Assembly: GCA_032622095.1 (NCBI GenBank)
Contig: CP136062.1
Coordinates: 40,240,918 to 40,304,917 of the forward strand
Direction of reading: 5' to 3'
DNA length: 64,000 nt
Source: Siphonodentalium dalli
Taxonomy: Eukaryota > Mollusca > Scaphopoda > Gadilida > Siphonodentaliidae
Of this stretch, positions 1 through 16,289 are shown piece by piece. A model generated the notes under the pieces. It searched no databases. It saw nothing but the letters and a program-made list of their open reading frames with translations, and was not told where the DNA came from. Within the stretch, counting starts at the first letter, position 1, and the number at the start of each line of letters is the position of its first letter. The position numbers and the translations under genes were made by a program.

Positions 1-2394
1 ATCACATACATTTATAGGTATCCCCACCACACACATATATAGGTATCCCCACCACATACATTTATAGGTATCCCCACCACACACATATATAGGTATCCCC
101 ACCACATACATATATAGGTATCCCCACCACATACATATATAGGTATCCCCACCACATACATCTATAGGTATCCCCACCACACACATATATAGGTATCACC
201 ACCACAAACGTCTATATGTATCCCTACCACATACATATATAGGTAACCCCACCACATACATATATAGGTATCACCACCACATACATCTATAGGTATCCCC
301 ACCACACACATATATAGGTATCAACACCACACATATATATAGGTATCACCACCACATATATATATAGGTATCCCCACCACATACAAATATAGGTATCTCC
401 GCCACATACATATATCGGTATCCCCACCACATACATATATAGGTATCCCCACCACACACATATATAGGTATCCCCACCACACACATATATAGGTATCCCC
501 ACCACACACATATATAGGTATCAACACCACACATATATATAGGTATCACCACCACATATATATATAGGTATCCCCACCACATACAAATATAGGTATCTCC
601 GCCACATACATATATCGGTATCCCCACCACATACATATATAGGTATCCCCACCACACACATATATAGGTATCCCCACCACACACATATATAGGTATCCCC
701 ACCACACACATATATATAGGTATCCCCGCCACACACATATATAGGTATCCCCACCACATACATATATAGGTCTCCCCACCACATACATCTATAGGTATCC
801 CCACCACACACATCTATAGGTATCCTCACCACATACATATATAGGTATCCCTGCCACACACATATATAGGTATCCTCACCACACACATCTATAGGTATCC
901 CCACCACACACATATATAGGTATCGCCACCACACACATATATAGGTATCCCCACCACACACATCTATAGGTATCCCCACCACACACATATATAGGTATCC
1001 CCACCACACACATATATAGGTATCCCCACCACACACATCTATAGGTATCCCCACCAAACACATATATAGGTATCCCCACCACATACATATATAGGTATCC
1101 CCACCACATTCATATATAGGTATCACCTCCACATACATATATAGGTGTCCTCACCACACACATCTATAGGTATCCCACACACACATATATAGGTATCCCC
1201 ACCACACACATCTATAGGTTTCCCCACCACACACATCTATAGGTATCCCCACTACATACATATATATGTATCCCCACCACTTACATATATAGGTATCCCG
1301 CCACATACATATATAGGTATCCCCACCACACACATATATAGGTATCCCCACCACACACATATATAGGTATCCCCACCACACACATATATAGGTATCCCCA
1401 CCACACACATATATATAGGTATCCCCGCCACTCACATATATAGGTATCCCCACCACATACATATATAGGTCTCCCCACCACATACATATATAGGTATCCC
1501 CACCACACACATCTATAGGTATCCCCACCACACACATATATTGGTATCACCACCACATATATATATAGGTATCCCCGCCACACACATATATGTGTATCCC
1601 CGCCACATACATATTTAGGTATCCCCACCACACACATCTATAGGTATCCCCACCATATACATATATAGGTATCACCACCACACACATATATAGGTATCAC
1701 CACCACACACATATATAGTTCTCCCCACCACATACATCTATAGGTATCCCCACCACACACATCTATATGTATCCCCACCACACACAGATCTATAGGTATC
1801 CCCACCACACACATATATAGGTATTCCCACAATACACATCTATAGTTATCCCCGCCACACACATATATAGGTATCACCACCACATACATATATAGGTATC
1901 CCCACCACACACATATATAGGTATCCCCACCACATACATATATAGGTATCACCACCACACACATATAGGTATCCCCGCCACATACATATAGGTATCCCCA
2001 CCACACACATATAGGTATCCCCACCACACACATATATAGGTATCACCACCACATACATATATAGGTTTCCCCAACACATACATATATAGGTATCCCCACC
2101 ATATACTTATATAGGTATCCCCACCACATACATATATAGGTATCCCCACCACATACATCTATAGGTATCCCCATCACAACCATATATAGGTATCCCCACC
2201 ACATACATATATAGGTATCCCCAACACATACATATATAGCTATTCCCACCACATACATCTCTAGGTATCACCGCCACATACATCTATAGGTATCCCCACC
2301 ACATACATATATAGGTATCCCCGCCACACACATATATAGGTATTCCCACCACACACATATATAGGTATCACCACCACACACATATATAGGTATC
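1..2394. repeat. Module A (copy 1): left part of a long-range duplicated block
   Basis: This stretch of 25-bp units carries rare variants that also occur, in the same order, from about 25,820 to 27,960. They include AAACGTCTATATG at 206, a TATCGGTA unit at 413 and 613, a shortened CCCACACACACAT unit near 1,174, CACAGATCTATAGG near 1,785, and a run of three 23-bp units at about 1,960-2,030. The offset to the second copy is 25,772 bp at position 206 and 25,572-25,573 bp after position 521; the 200-bp difference is the local duplication at 321-720. The same module recurs at about 55.3-57.0, 57.0-58.5, 60.4-62.0 and 62.0-63.5 kb. Confidence 0.88.
321..720. repeat. Exact 200-bp tandem duplication (8 units + 8 units)
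   Basis: Positions 321-520 and 521-720 read identically for about 199 bases. Each copy starts with TATCAACACCACACATATAT-type units and contains an ATACAAATATAGG unit and a TATCGGTA unit. The related block at 26,093 has this segment only once, so the duplication is local to this copy. Its length is exactly eight units, so it kept unit register. Identity between copies suggests a recent event. Confidence 0.93.
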
Positions 2395-4507
2395 CTCGCC
2401 ACATACATATGTAGGTATCCCCACCACATACATATATAGGTATCACCACCACACACATATATAGGTATCCCCACCATATACATATATAGGTTTCCCCATC
2501 ACATACATTTATAGGTATCCCCACCACACACATATATAGGTATCCCCACCACATACATATATAGGTATCCCCACCACATACATATATAGGTATCCCCACC
2601 ACATACATCTATAAGTGTCCCCACCACACACATATATAGGTATCCCCACCACATACATCTATAGGTATCCCCACCACGCACATATATAGGTATCCCCACC
2701 ACATACATATATAGGTATCCCCACCACATACATATATAGGTATCCCCACCACATACATATATAGGTATCCCCACCACACACATATATAGGTATCCCCACC
2801 ACATACATATATAGGTATCACCACCACACACATATAGGTATTCCCGCCACATACATATAGGTATCCCCACCACACACATATAGGTATGCCCACCACACAC
2901 ATCTATAGGTACCACCACCACATACATATATAGGTATCCCCAACACATACATATATAAGTATCCACTCCACATACACATATAGGTATCCCCACCACATAC
3001 ATATATAGGTATCCCCACCACATACATCTATAGGTATCACAACCACAAACATATATAGGTATCCCCACCACACACATCTATAGGTACCACCACCACATAC
3101 ATATATAGGTATCCCCAACACATACATATATAGGTATCCCCACCACATACATATATAGGTATCCCCACCACATACATATATAGGTATCCCCACCACATAC
3201 ATCTATAGGTATCACAACCACAAACATATATAGGTATCCACACCACATACATATATAGGTATCCCCACCACATACATATATAGCTATCCCCACCACATAC
3301 ATATATAGGTATCACCGCCACATACATCTATAGGTATCCCCACCACATACATATATAGGTATCCCCGCCACACACATATACCGCTATCCCCACCACACTC
3401 AAATATAGGTATCACCACCACACACATATATAGGTATCCCCGCCACATACATATGTAGGTATCCCCACCACATACATATATAGGTATCACCACCAAACAC
3501 ATATATAGGTATCCCCACCACATACATATATAGGTATCCCATCACATACATATATAGGTATCCCCACCACATACATATATAGGTATCCCCACCACATACA
3601 TATATAGGTATCCCCATCACATACATCTATATGTATCCCCACCACACACATATATAGGTATCCCCACCACATACATCTATAGGTATCCCCACCAAGCACA
3701 TATATAGGTATCCCCACCACATACATATATAGGTATCCCCACCACATACATCTATAGGCATCCCCACCACATACATATATAGGTATCCCCACCACATACA
3801 TATATAGGTATCCCCACCACATACATATATAGGTATCCCCACCACATACATATATAAGTATCCCCACCACATACATCTATAGGTATCCCCACCACATACA
3901 TATATAGGTATCCCCAACACATACATCTATAGGTATCCCCACCACACACATCTATATCCCCACCACATACATATATAGCTATCCCCACCACATACATCTA
4001 TAGGTATCACCGCCACATACATCTATAGGTATCCCCACCACATACGTATATAGGTATCCCCGCCACACACATATATAGGTATCCCCACCACACACATATA
4101 TAGGTATCACCACCACACACATATATAGGTATCTCCGCCACATACATATTTAGGTATCTCCACCACATACATATATAGGTATCACCACCACACACATATA
4201 TAGGTATCCCCACCATATACATATATAGGTATCCCCACCACATACATTTATAGGTATCCCCACCACACACATATACAGGTATCCCCCCACATACATATAT
4301 AGGTATCCCCACCACATACATATATAGGTATCCCCACCACATACATCTATAAGTGTCCCCGCCATACACATATATAGGTATCCTCACCACACACATCTAT
4401 AGGTATCCCCACCACACACATATATAGGTATCGCCACCACACAAATATATAGGTATCCCCACCACACACATCTATAAGTATCGCCACAACACACATATAT
4501 AGGTATC
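2395..4507. repeat. 2,113-bp higher-order repeat, copy 1
   Basis: This block repeats immediately downstream at an offset of 2,113 bp. Shared landmarks are the ATATGTAGG unit near 2,406, CTATAAGTGTCCCC at 2,609, three short 23-bp units at about 2,825-2,885, a GGTATCCCATCACAT unit at 3,531-3,547, and a truncated CTATATCCCC unit near 3,952. A 1-bp loss in a C run near 4,282 changes the offset to 2,114 for the last 230 bp. The block also matches about 27,945-30,058 at an offset of 25,548 bp, where it is present only once. Confidence 0.93.
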
Positions 4508-6620
4508 CCCGCCACATACATATGTAGGTATCCCCACCACATACATATATAGGTATCACCACCACACACATATATAGGTATCCCCACCATATACATATAT
4601 AGGTTTCCCCATCACATACATTTATAGGTATCCCCACCACACACATATATAGGTATCCCCACCACATACATATATAGGTATCCCCACCACATACATATAT
4701 AGGTATCCCCACCACATACATCTATAAGTGTCCCCACCACACACATATATAGGTATCCCCACCACATACATCTATAGGTATCCCCACCACGCACATATAT
4801 AGGTATCCCCACCACATACATATATAGGTATCCCCACCACATACATATATAGGTATCCCCACCACATACATATATAGGTATCCCCACCACACACATATAT
4901 AGGTATCCCCACCACATACATATATAGGTATCACCACCACACACATATAGGTATTCCCGCCACATACATATAGGTATCCCCACCACACACATATAGGTAT
5001 GCCCACCACACACATCTATAGGTACCACCACCACATACATATATAGGTATCCCCAACACATACATATATAGGTATCCACTCCACATACACATATAGGTAT
5101 CCCCACCACATACATATATAGGTATCCCCACCACATACATCTATAGGTATCACAACCACAAACATATATAGGTATCCCCACCACACACATCTATAGGTAC
5201 CACCACCACATACATATATAGGTATCCCCAACACATACATATATAGGTATCCCCACCACATACATATATAGGTATCCCCACCACATACATATATAGGTAT
5301 CCCCACCACATACATCTATAGGTATCACAACCACAAACATATATAGGTATCCACACCACATACATATATAGGTATCCCCACCACATACATATATAGCTAT
5401 CCCCACCACATACATATATAGGTATCACCGCCACATACATCTATAGGTATCCCCACCACATACATATATAGGTATCCCCGCCACACACATATACAGCTAT
5501 CCCCACCACACTCAAATATAGGTATCACCACCACACACATATATAGGTATCCCCGCCACATACATATGTAGGTATCCCCACCACATACATATATAGGTAT
5601 CACCACCACACACATATATAGGTATCCCCACCACATACATATATAGGTATCCCATCACATACATATATAGGTATCCCCACCACATACATATATAGGTATT
5701 CCCACCACATACATATATAGGTATCCCCATCACATACATCTATATGTATCCCCACCACACACATATATAGGTATCCCCACCACATACATCTATAGGTATC
5801 CCCACCAAGCACATATATAGGTATCCCCACCACATACATATATAGGTATCCCCACCACATACATCTATAGGCATCCCCACCACATACATATATAGGTATC
5901 CCCACCACATACATATATAGGTATCCCCACCACATACATATATAGGTATCCCCACCACATACATATATAAGTATCCCCACCACATACATCTATAGGTATC
6001 CCCACCACATACATATATAGGTATCCCCAACACATACATCTATAGGTATCCCCACCACACACATCTATATCCCCACCACATACATATATAGCTATCCCCA
6101 CCACATACATCTATAGGTATCACCGCCACATACATCTATAGGTATCCCCACCACATACGTATATAGGTATCCCCGCCACACACATATATAGGTATCCCCA
6201 CCACACACATATATAGGTATCACCACCACACACATATATAGGTATCTCCGCCACATACATATTTAGGTATCTCCACCACATACATATATAGGTATCACCA
6301 CCACACACATATATAGGTATCCCCACCATATACATATATAGGTATCCCCACCACATACATTTATAGGTATCCCCACCACACACATATACAGGTATCCCCA
6401 CCACATACATATATAGGTATCCCCACCACATACATATATAGGTATCCCCACCACATACATCTATAAGTGTCCCCGCCATACACATATATAGGTATCCTCA
6501 CCACACACATCTATAGGTATCCCCACCACACACATATATAGGTATCGCCACCACACACATATATAGGTATCCCCACCACACACATCTATAAGTATCGCCA
6601 CAACACACATATATAGGTAT
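4508..6620. repeat. 2,113-bp higher-order repeat, copy 2
   Basis: This is the second tandem copy of the preceding block, with the same variant units in the same order (CTATAAGTGTCCCC at 4,722, GGTATCCCATCACAT around 5,644, CTATATCCCC near 6,065). By eye only a few single-base differences separate the copies, for example C/A inside ATACMGCTAT units near 3,381 and 5,494. After about 6,620 the sequence passes into module C. Confidence 0.92.
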
Positions 6621-9600
6621 CCCCACCACACACATCTATAGGTATCCCCACCACACACATATATAGGTATCCCCACCACATACATATATAGGTATCCCCA
6701 CCACAAACATATATAGGTATCACCACCACATACATATATAGGTATCCTCACCACACACATCTATAGGTATCCCACCACACACATATATAGGTATCCCCAC
6801 CACACACATCTATAGGTATCCCCACCACACACATCTATAGGTATCCCCACTACATACATATATATGTATCCCCACCACATACATATATAGGTATCCCCGC
6901 CACATACATATATAGGTATCCCCACCACATACATATATAGGTATCCCCACCACACACATATATAGGTATCCCCACCACACACATATATAGGTATCCCCAC
7001 CACACACATATATATAGGTATCCCCGCCACACACATATATAGGTATCCCCAACACATACATATATAGGTATCCCCGCCACACACATATATAGGTATCCCC
7101 AACACATACATATATAGGTATCCCCACCACAAACATATATAGGTATCCACACCACATCCATCTATAGGTATCACAACCACAAACATATATAGGTATCCAC
7201 ACCACATACATATATAGGTATCCCCACCACATACATATATAGCTATCCCCACCACATACATATATAGGTATCACCGCCACATACATCTATAGGTATTTCC
7301 ACCACATACATATATAGGTATCTCCGCCACACACATATATAGGTATTCCCACCACGCACATATATAGGTATCACCACCACACACATATATAGGTATCCCC
7401 GCCACATACATATGTAGGTATCGCCACCACATACATATATAGGTATCACCACCACACACATATATAGGTATCCCCACCACATACATATATAGGTATCCCA
7501 TCACATACATATATAGGTATCCCCACCACATACATATATAGGTATCCCCACCACATACATATATAGGTATCCCCATCACATACATCTATATGTATCCCAC
7601 CACACACATATATAGGTATCCCCACCACATACATCTATAGGTATCCCCACCACGCACATATATAGGTATCCCCACCACATACATATATAGGTATCCCCAC
7701 CACATACATCTATAGGCATCCCCACCACATACATATATAGGTATCCCCACCACATACATATATAGGTATCCCCACCACATACATATATAGGTATCCCCAC
7801 CACATACATAAATAAGTATCCCCACCACTTACATCTATAGGTATCCCCACCACATACATATATAGGTATCCCCAACACATACATCTATAGGTATCCCCAC
7901 CACACACTTCTATAGGTATCCCCACCATACACATCTATAGGGATCCCCACCACACATATATATATAGGTATCCCCACCATACACATCTATATGTATCACC
8001 GCCACACACATATAAAGGTAACCCCGCCACATACATCTATTGGTATCCCCACCATACACATCTATATGTATCCCCACCATACACATCTATATGTATCACC
8101 GCCACACTCATATATAGGTATCCGCACCACATACATCTATAGGTATCACCACCACATACATATATAGGTAACCCCGCCACATACATCTATAGGTATCCCC
8201 ACCACACACATCTATATGTATCACCACCACATACATATATAGGTATCACCACCACACAAATATATAGGTATCCCCACGACATACATATATAGGTATCCCC
8301 ACCACACACATATAGGTATCCTCACCACACACATATATAGGTATCCTCACCATACACATATATAGGTATCCCCGTCACATACATATATAGGTATCACCAC
8401 CACATACATCTATAGGTATCACCACCACACACATCTATAGGTATCCCCACCACACACATCTATAGGTATCCTCACCACACACATATATAGGTATCCCCAC
8501 CACATACATCTATAGGTATCCCCACCACACACATATATAGGTATCACCACCACATACATCTATATGTATCCCCACCACGTACATATATAGGTAACCCCAC
8601 CACACACATATATAGGTATCACCACCACACACATATATAGGTATCACCACCACATACATCTATAGGTATCTCCACCACATACATCTATGGGTATAACCAC
8701 CACACACATATAAAGGTATCACCACCACATACATCTATAGGTATCTCCACCACATACATCTATGGGTATCCCCGCCACATACATATATAGGTATCCCCAC
8801 CACATACATTTATAGGTAGCACCACCACATACATCTATAGGTATCCCCACCACACACATCTATAGGTATCCCCACCACACACATCTATAGGTATCCCCGC
8901 CACACACATATATAGGTATCACCACCACATACATTTATAGGTATCCCCATCACATACATATATAGGTATCCCCTCCACATACTTATATAGGTATCCCCAC
9001 AATATACATCTATAGGTATCCTCACCACATACATATATAGGTATCCCCACCACATACATATATAGGTATCCCCACCACATACATCTATATGTATCCCCAC
9101 CACACACATATATAGGTATCCCCACAACATACATATATAGGTATCCCCACCACACACATATATAGGTATCCCCACCACTTCCATATATAGGTATCCACAC
9201 CACATACATCTATATGTATCCCCACCACATACATATATAGGTATCCCCACCACATACATATATAGGTATCCCCACCACATACATACATAGGTATCCCCAA
9301 CACATACATATATAGGTATCCCCACCACATACATCTATAAGTATCCCCACCACATACATATATAGGTATCCCCACCACATACATCTATAGGTATCCCCAC
9401 CACATACATATATAGGTATCCCCACCACATACATATATAGGTATCCCCACCACATACATCTATAGGTATCCCCACCAAATACATATATATGTATCCTCAC
9501 CACATACATATATAGGTATCCCCGCCACACACATATATAGGTATCCTCACCACACACATCTATAGGTATCCCCAGCACACACATATATAGGTATCGCCAC

Positions 9601-10640
9601 CACTCACATATATAGGTATCCCCACCACACACATATATAGGTATCCCCACCACACACATATATAGGTATCCCCACCACACACATATATAGGTATCCCAAC
9701 CACATACATATATAGGTATCCCCACCACATACATATATAGGTATCACCACCACATACATATATAGGTATCCTCACCACACACATCTATAGGTATCCCACC
9801 ACACACATATATAGGTATCCCCACCACACACATCTATAGGTATCCCCACCACACACATATATAGGTATCCCCACTACATACATATATATGTATCCCCACC
9901 ACACACATATATAGGTATCCCCGCCACATACATATATAGGTATCCCCGCCACATACATATATAGGTATCCCCACCACATACATATATAGGTATCCCCATC
10001 ACATACATCTATATGTATCCCCACCACACACATATATAGGTATCCCCACCACATACATCTATAGGTATCCCCACCACATACATCTATAGGTATCCCCAAC
10101 ACATACATATATATGTATCCCCACCACAAACATCTATAGGTATCCCCACCACATACATATATAGGTATCCCCACCACATACATATATAGGTATCCCCACC
10201 ACATACATATATAGGTATCCCCACCACATACATATATAAGTATCCCCACCACATACATCTATAGGTATCCCCAACACATACATCTATAGGTATCCCCACC
10301 ACACACATCTATAGGTATCCCCACCATACACATCTATAGGTATCCCCACCACACATATATATATAGGTATCCCCACCATACACATCTATATGTATCACCG
10401 CCACACACATATATAGGTAACCCCACCACATACATCTATTGGTATCCCCACCATACACATCTATAGGTATCCCCACCATACACATCTATATGTATCACCG
10501 CCACACTCATATATAGGTATCCGCACCACATACATCAATAGGTATCACCACCACATACATGTATAGGTATCCCCACCACATACATCTGTATGTATCCCCA
10601 CCACACACATCTATATGTATCACCACCACATACATATATA
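6190..10640. repeat. 4.5-kb higher-order repeat (module C), copy 1
   Basis: Starting near 6,190 the sequence is repeated at 10,640 with an offset of 4,450 bp up to about 6,640, then 4,550 bp up to about 10,300, then 4,575 bp up to the end of the match. Landmarks are the ATATTTAGG unit at 6,261, GGTATCCCATCACAT at 7,491, CACGTACATATATAGG at 8,576, a TATGGGTAT pair at about 8,685-8,765, and the CTGTATGTAT unit near 10,587. The ends abut, so the two copies form one tandem duplication. The first 430 bp overlap the end of the 2,113-bp repeat, which shows that the two duplication layers interlock. Confidence 0.92.
7935..8884. repeat. Variant-rich sub-block without long open frames
   Basis: In this 950-bp part of module C the units are dominated by A21C (ATCTATAGG), C7A (TATCACC), C8T (TATCCTC) and ATGTAT variants, and include TATAAAGG and TATGGGTAT units. 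On the minus strand these substitutions create TAG and TGA triplets, which is why the frames that are open elsewhere are closed here. It remains ordinary 25-bp satellite. Its duplicate lies at about 12,485-13,434, with related sequence at about 15,300-16,750, 18,950-19,420 and 22,900-23,400. Confidence 0.85.
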
Positions 10641-13600
10641 GGTATCCCCACCACACACATATATAGGTATCACCACCACACACATATATAGGTATCCCCG
10701 CCACATACATATTTAGGTATCTCCACCACATACATATATAGGTATCACCACCACACACATATATAGGTATCCCCACCATATACATATATAGGTATCCCCA
10801 CCACATACATTTATAGGTATCCCCACCACACACATATACAGGTATCCCCACCACATACATATATAGGTATCCCCACCACATACATATATAGGTATCCCCA
10901 CCACATACATCTATAAGTGTCCCCGCCATACACATATATAGGTATCCTCACCACACACATCTATAGGTATCCCCACCACACACATATATAGGTATCGCCA
11001 CCACACACATATATAGGTATCCCCACCACACACATCTATAAGTATCGCCACAACACACATATATAGGTATCCCCACCACACACATCTATAGGTATCCCCA
11101 CCACACACATCTATAGGTATCCCCACCACACACATATATAGGTATCCCCACCACACACATATATAGGTATCTCCACCACACACATCTATAGGTATCCCCA
11201 CCAAACACATATATAGGTATCCCCACCACATACATATATAGGTATCCCCACCACAAACATATATAGGTATCACCACCACATACATATATAGGTATACTCA
11301 CCACACACATCTATAGGTATCCCACCACACACATATATAGGTATCCCCACCACACACATCTATAGGTATCCCCACCACACACATCTATAGGTATCCCCAC
11401 TACATACATATATATGTATCCCCACCACATACATATATAGGTATCCCCGCCACATACATATATAGGTATCCCCACCACATACATATATAGGTATCCCCAC
11501 CACACACATATATAGGTATCCCCACCACACACATATATAGGTATCCCCACCACACACATATATATAGGTATCCCCGCCACACACATATATAGGTATCCCC
11601 AACACATACATATATAGGTATCCCCGCCACACACATATATAGGTATCCCCAACACATACATATATAGGTATCCCCACCACAAACATATATAGGTATCCAC
11701 ACCACATCCATCTATAGGTATCACAACCACAAACATATATAGGTATCCACACCACATACATATATAGGTATCCCCACCACATACATATATAGCTATCCCC
11801 ACCACATACATATATAGGTATCACCGCCACATACATCTATAGGTATTTCCACCACATACATATATAGGTATCTCCGCCACACACATATATAGGTATTCCC
11901 ACCACGCACATATATAGGTATCACCACCACACACATATATAGGTATCCCCGCCACATACATATGTAGGTATCGCCACCACATACATATATAGGTATCACC
12001 ACCACACACATATATAGGTATCCCCACCACATACATATATAGGTATCCCATCACATACATATATAGGTATCCCCACCACATACATATATAGGTATCCCCA
12101 CCACATACATATATAGGTATCCCCATCCCATACATCTATATGTATCCCACCACACACATATATAGGTATCCCCACCACATACATCTATAGGTATCCCCAC
12201 CACGCACATATATAGGTATCCCCACCACATACATATATAGGTATCCCCACCACATACATCTATAGGCATCCCCACCACATACATATATAGGTATCCCCAC
12301 CACATACATATATAGGTATCCCCACCACATACATATATAGGTATCCCCACCACATACATAAATAAGTATCCCCACCACTTACATCTATAGGTATCCCCAC
12401 CACATACATTTATAGGTATCCCCAACACATACATCTATAGGTATCCCCACCACACACTTCTATAGGTATCCCCACCATACACATCTATAGGGATCCCCAC
12501 CACACATATATATATAGGTATCCCCACCATACACATCTATATGTATCACCGCCACACACATATAAAGGTAACCCCGCCACATACATCTATTGGTATCCCC
12601 ACCATACACATCTATATGTATCCCCACCATACACATCTATATGTATCACCGCCACACTCATATATAGGTATCCGCACCACATACATCTATAGGTATCACC
12701 ACCACATACATATATAGGTAACCCCGCCACATACATCTATAGGTATCCCCACCACACACATCTATATGTATCACCACCACATACATATATAGGTATCACC
12801 ACCACACAAATATATAGGTATCCCCACGACATACATATATAGGTATCCCCACCACACACATATAGGTATCCTCACCACACACATATATAGGTATCCTCAC
12901 CATACACATATATAGGTATCCCCGTCACATACATATATAGGTATCACCACCACATACATCTATAGGTATCACCACCACACACATCTATAGGTATCCCCAC
13001 CACACACATCTATAGGTATCCTCACCACACACATATATAGGTATCCCCACCACATACATCTATAGGTATCCCCACCACACACATATATAGGTATCACCAC
13101 CACATACATCTATATGTATCCCCACCACGTACATATATAGGTAACCCCACCACACACATATATAGGTATCACCACCACACACATATATAGGTATCACCAC
13201 CACATACATCTATAGGTATCTCCACCACATACATCTATGGGTATAACCACCACACACATATAAAGGTATCACCACCACATACATCTATAGGTATCTCCAC
13301 CACATACATCTATGGGTATCCCCGCCACATACATATATAGGTATCCCCACCACATACATTTATAGGTAGCACCACCACATACATCTATAGGTATCCCCAC
13401 CACACACATCTATAGGTATCCCCACCACACACATCTATAGGTATCCCCGCCACACACATATATAGGTATCACCACCACATACATTTATAGGTATCCCCAT
13501 CACATACATATATAGGTATCCCCTCCACATACTTATATAGGTATCCCCACAATATACATCTATAGGTATCCTCACCACATACATATATAGGTATCCCCAC

Positions 13601-15240
13601 CACATACATATATAGGTATCCCCACCACATACATCTATATGTATCCCCACCACACACATATATAGGTATCCCCACAACATACATATATAGGTATCCCCAC
13701 CACACACATATATAGGTATCCCCACCACTTCCATATATAGGTATCCACACCACATACATCTATATGTATCCCCACCACATACATATATAGGTATCCCCAC
13801 CACATACATATATAGGTATCCCCACCACATACATACATAGGTATCCCCAACACATACATATATAGGTATCCCCACCACATACATCTATAAGTATACCCAC
13901 CACATACATATATAGGTATCCCCACCACATACATCTATAGGTATCCCCACCACATACATATATAGGTATCCCCACCACATACATATATAGGTATCCCCAC
14001 CACATACATCTATAGGTATCCCCACCAAATACATATATATGTATCCTCACCACATACATATATAGGTATCCCCGCCACACACATATATAGGTATCCTCAC
14101 CACACACATCTATAGGTATCCCCAGCACACACATATATAGGTATCGCCACCACTCACATATATAGGTATCCCCACCACACACATATATAGGTATCCCCAC
14201 CACACACATATATAGGTATCCCCACCACACACATATATAGGTATCCCAACCACATACATATATAGGTATCCCCACCACATACATATATAGGTATCACCAC
14301 CACATACATATATAGGTATCCTCACCACACACATCTATAGGTATCCCACCACACACATATATAGGTATCCCCACCACACACATCTATAGGTATCCCCACC
14401 ACACACATATATAGGTATCCCCACTACATACATATATATGTATCCCCACCACACACATATATAGGTATCCCCGCCACATACATATATAGGTATCCCCGCC
14501 ACATACATATATAGGTATCCCCACCACATACATATATAGGTATCCCCGTCACATACATCTATATGTATCCCCACCACACACATATATAGGTATCCCCACC
14601 ACATACATCTATAGGTATCCCCACCACATACATCTATAGGTATCCCCAACACATACATATATATGTATCCCCACCACAAACATCTATAGGTATCCCCACC
14701 ACATACATATATAGGTATCCCCACCACATACATATATAGGTATCCCCACCACATACATATATAGGTATCCCCACCACATACATATATAAGTATCCCCACC
14801 ACATACATCTATAGGTATCCCCACCACATACATATATAGGTATCCCCAACACATACATCTATAGGTATCCCCACCACACACATCTATAGGTATCCCCACC
14901 ATACACATCTATAGGTATCCCCACCACACATATATATATAGGTATCCCCACCATACACATCTATATTTATCACCGCCACACACATATATAGGTAACCCCA
15001 CCACATACATCTATTGGTATCCCCACCATACACATCTATAGGTATCCCCACCATACACATCTATATGTATCACCGCCACACTCATATATAGGTATCCGCA
15101 CCACATACATCTATAGGTATCACCACCACATACATGTATAGGTATCCCCACCACATACATCTGTATGTATCCCCACCACACACATCTATATGTATCACCA
15201 CCACATACATATATAGGTATCCCCACCACACACATATATA
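10641..15240. repeat. 4.5-kb higher-order repeat (module C), copy 2
   Basis: This is the tandem partner of 6,190-10,640. It is longer by 125 bp: four extra units lie at about 11,111-11,210 (100 bp), and one extra unit was gained near 14,835. Outside these, the copies differ by scattered single bases that I could see at, for example, 7,578/12,128 (A/C), 7,870/12,420 (A/T) and 9,345/13,895 (C/A). The match fades at about 15,243, where copy 2 carries a CCCACGACATAC unit. Confidence 0.92.
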
Positions 15241-16289
15241 GGTATCCCCACGACATACATATATAGGTATCCCCACCACACACATATAGGTATCCCCACC
15301 ACACACATATAGGTATCCTCACCACACACATATATAGGTAGCCCCGTCACATACATCTATAGGTATCACCACCACATACATCTATAGGTATCACCACCAC
15401 ACACATCTATAGGTATCCCCACCACACACATCTATAGGTATCCTCACCACATACATATATAGGTATCCCCGCCACACACATATATAGGTATCCTCACCTC
15501 ACACATCTATAGGTATCCCCACCACACACATATATAGGTATCCCCGCCACACACATATATAGGTATCCTCACCTCACACATCTATAGGTATCCCCACCAC
15601 ACACATATATAGGTATCGCCACCACACACATATATAGGTATCCCCACCACACACATCTATAGGTATCCCCACCACACACTTAAATAGATATCCCCACCAC
15701 ACACATATATAGGTATCCCTACCACACACATCTATAGGTATCCCCACCAAACACATATATAGGTATCCCCACCACATACATATATAGGTATCCCCACCAC
15801 ATCCATATATAGGTATCACCACCACATACATCTATAGATATCACCACCACATACATATATAGGTATCCCCACCACATACATCAATAGGTATCCCCGCCAC
15901 ACACATCTATAGGTATCCTCACCACACACATATATAGGTATCCCCACCACATACATCTATAGGTATCCCCACCACACACATATATAGGTATCCCCACCAC
16001 ACACATATATAGGTATCCCCACCACATACAGCTATAGGTATCCCCACCACACACACATAGGTATACCCGCCACACACATCTATAGGTATCACCACCACAT
16101 ACATCTATAGGTATCACCACCACAACATCTATAGGTATCCCCACCACATACATATATAGGTATCCCCACCACATACATCAATAGGTATCACCACCACACA
16201 CATCTATAGGTATTACCACCACATACATCTATAGGTATCACCACCACATACATCTATAGGTATACATAACACATACATCATAGGTATCC
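15241..16289. repeat. Module D (first occurrence), 25-bp units
   Basis: This stretch contains satellite only. It carries CCCACGACATAC units, two 23-bp units near 15,280-15,310, CCTCACCTCACAC units at 15,490 and 15,568, and a GGTATACATAAC unit at 16,259. The same order occurs in the three tandem copies between 42.6 and 49.2 kb; for example the CCTCACCTCACAC unit at 15,568 corresponds to the one near 43,276, an offset of about 27.7 kb. It is the upstream part of a module that continues into the 2,670-bp repeat. Confidence 0.8.

Noticed and set aside
7935-8884. A unique spacer or different satellite family in the frame-poor stretch
   Set aside because: Read directly, it is the same 25-bp unit with more A21C, C7A and C8T variants, which only add stops on the minus strand.
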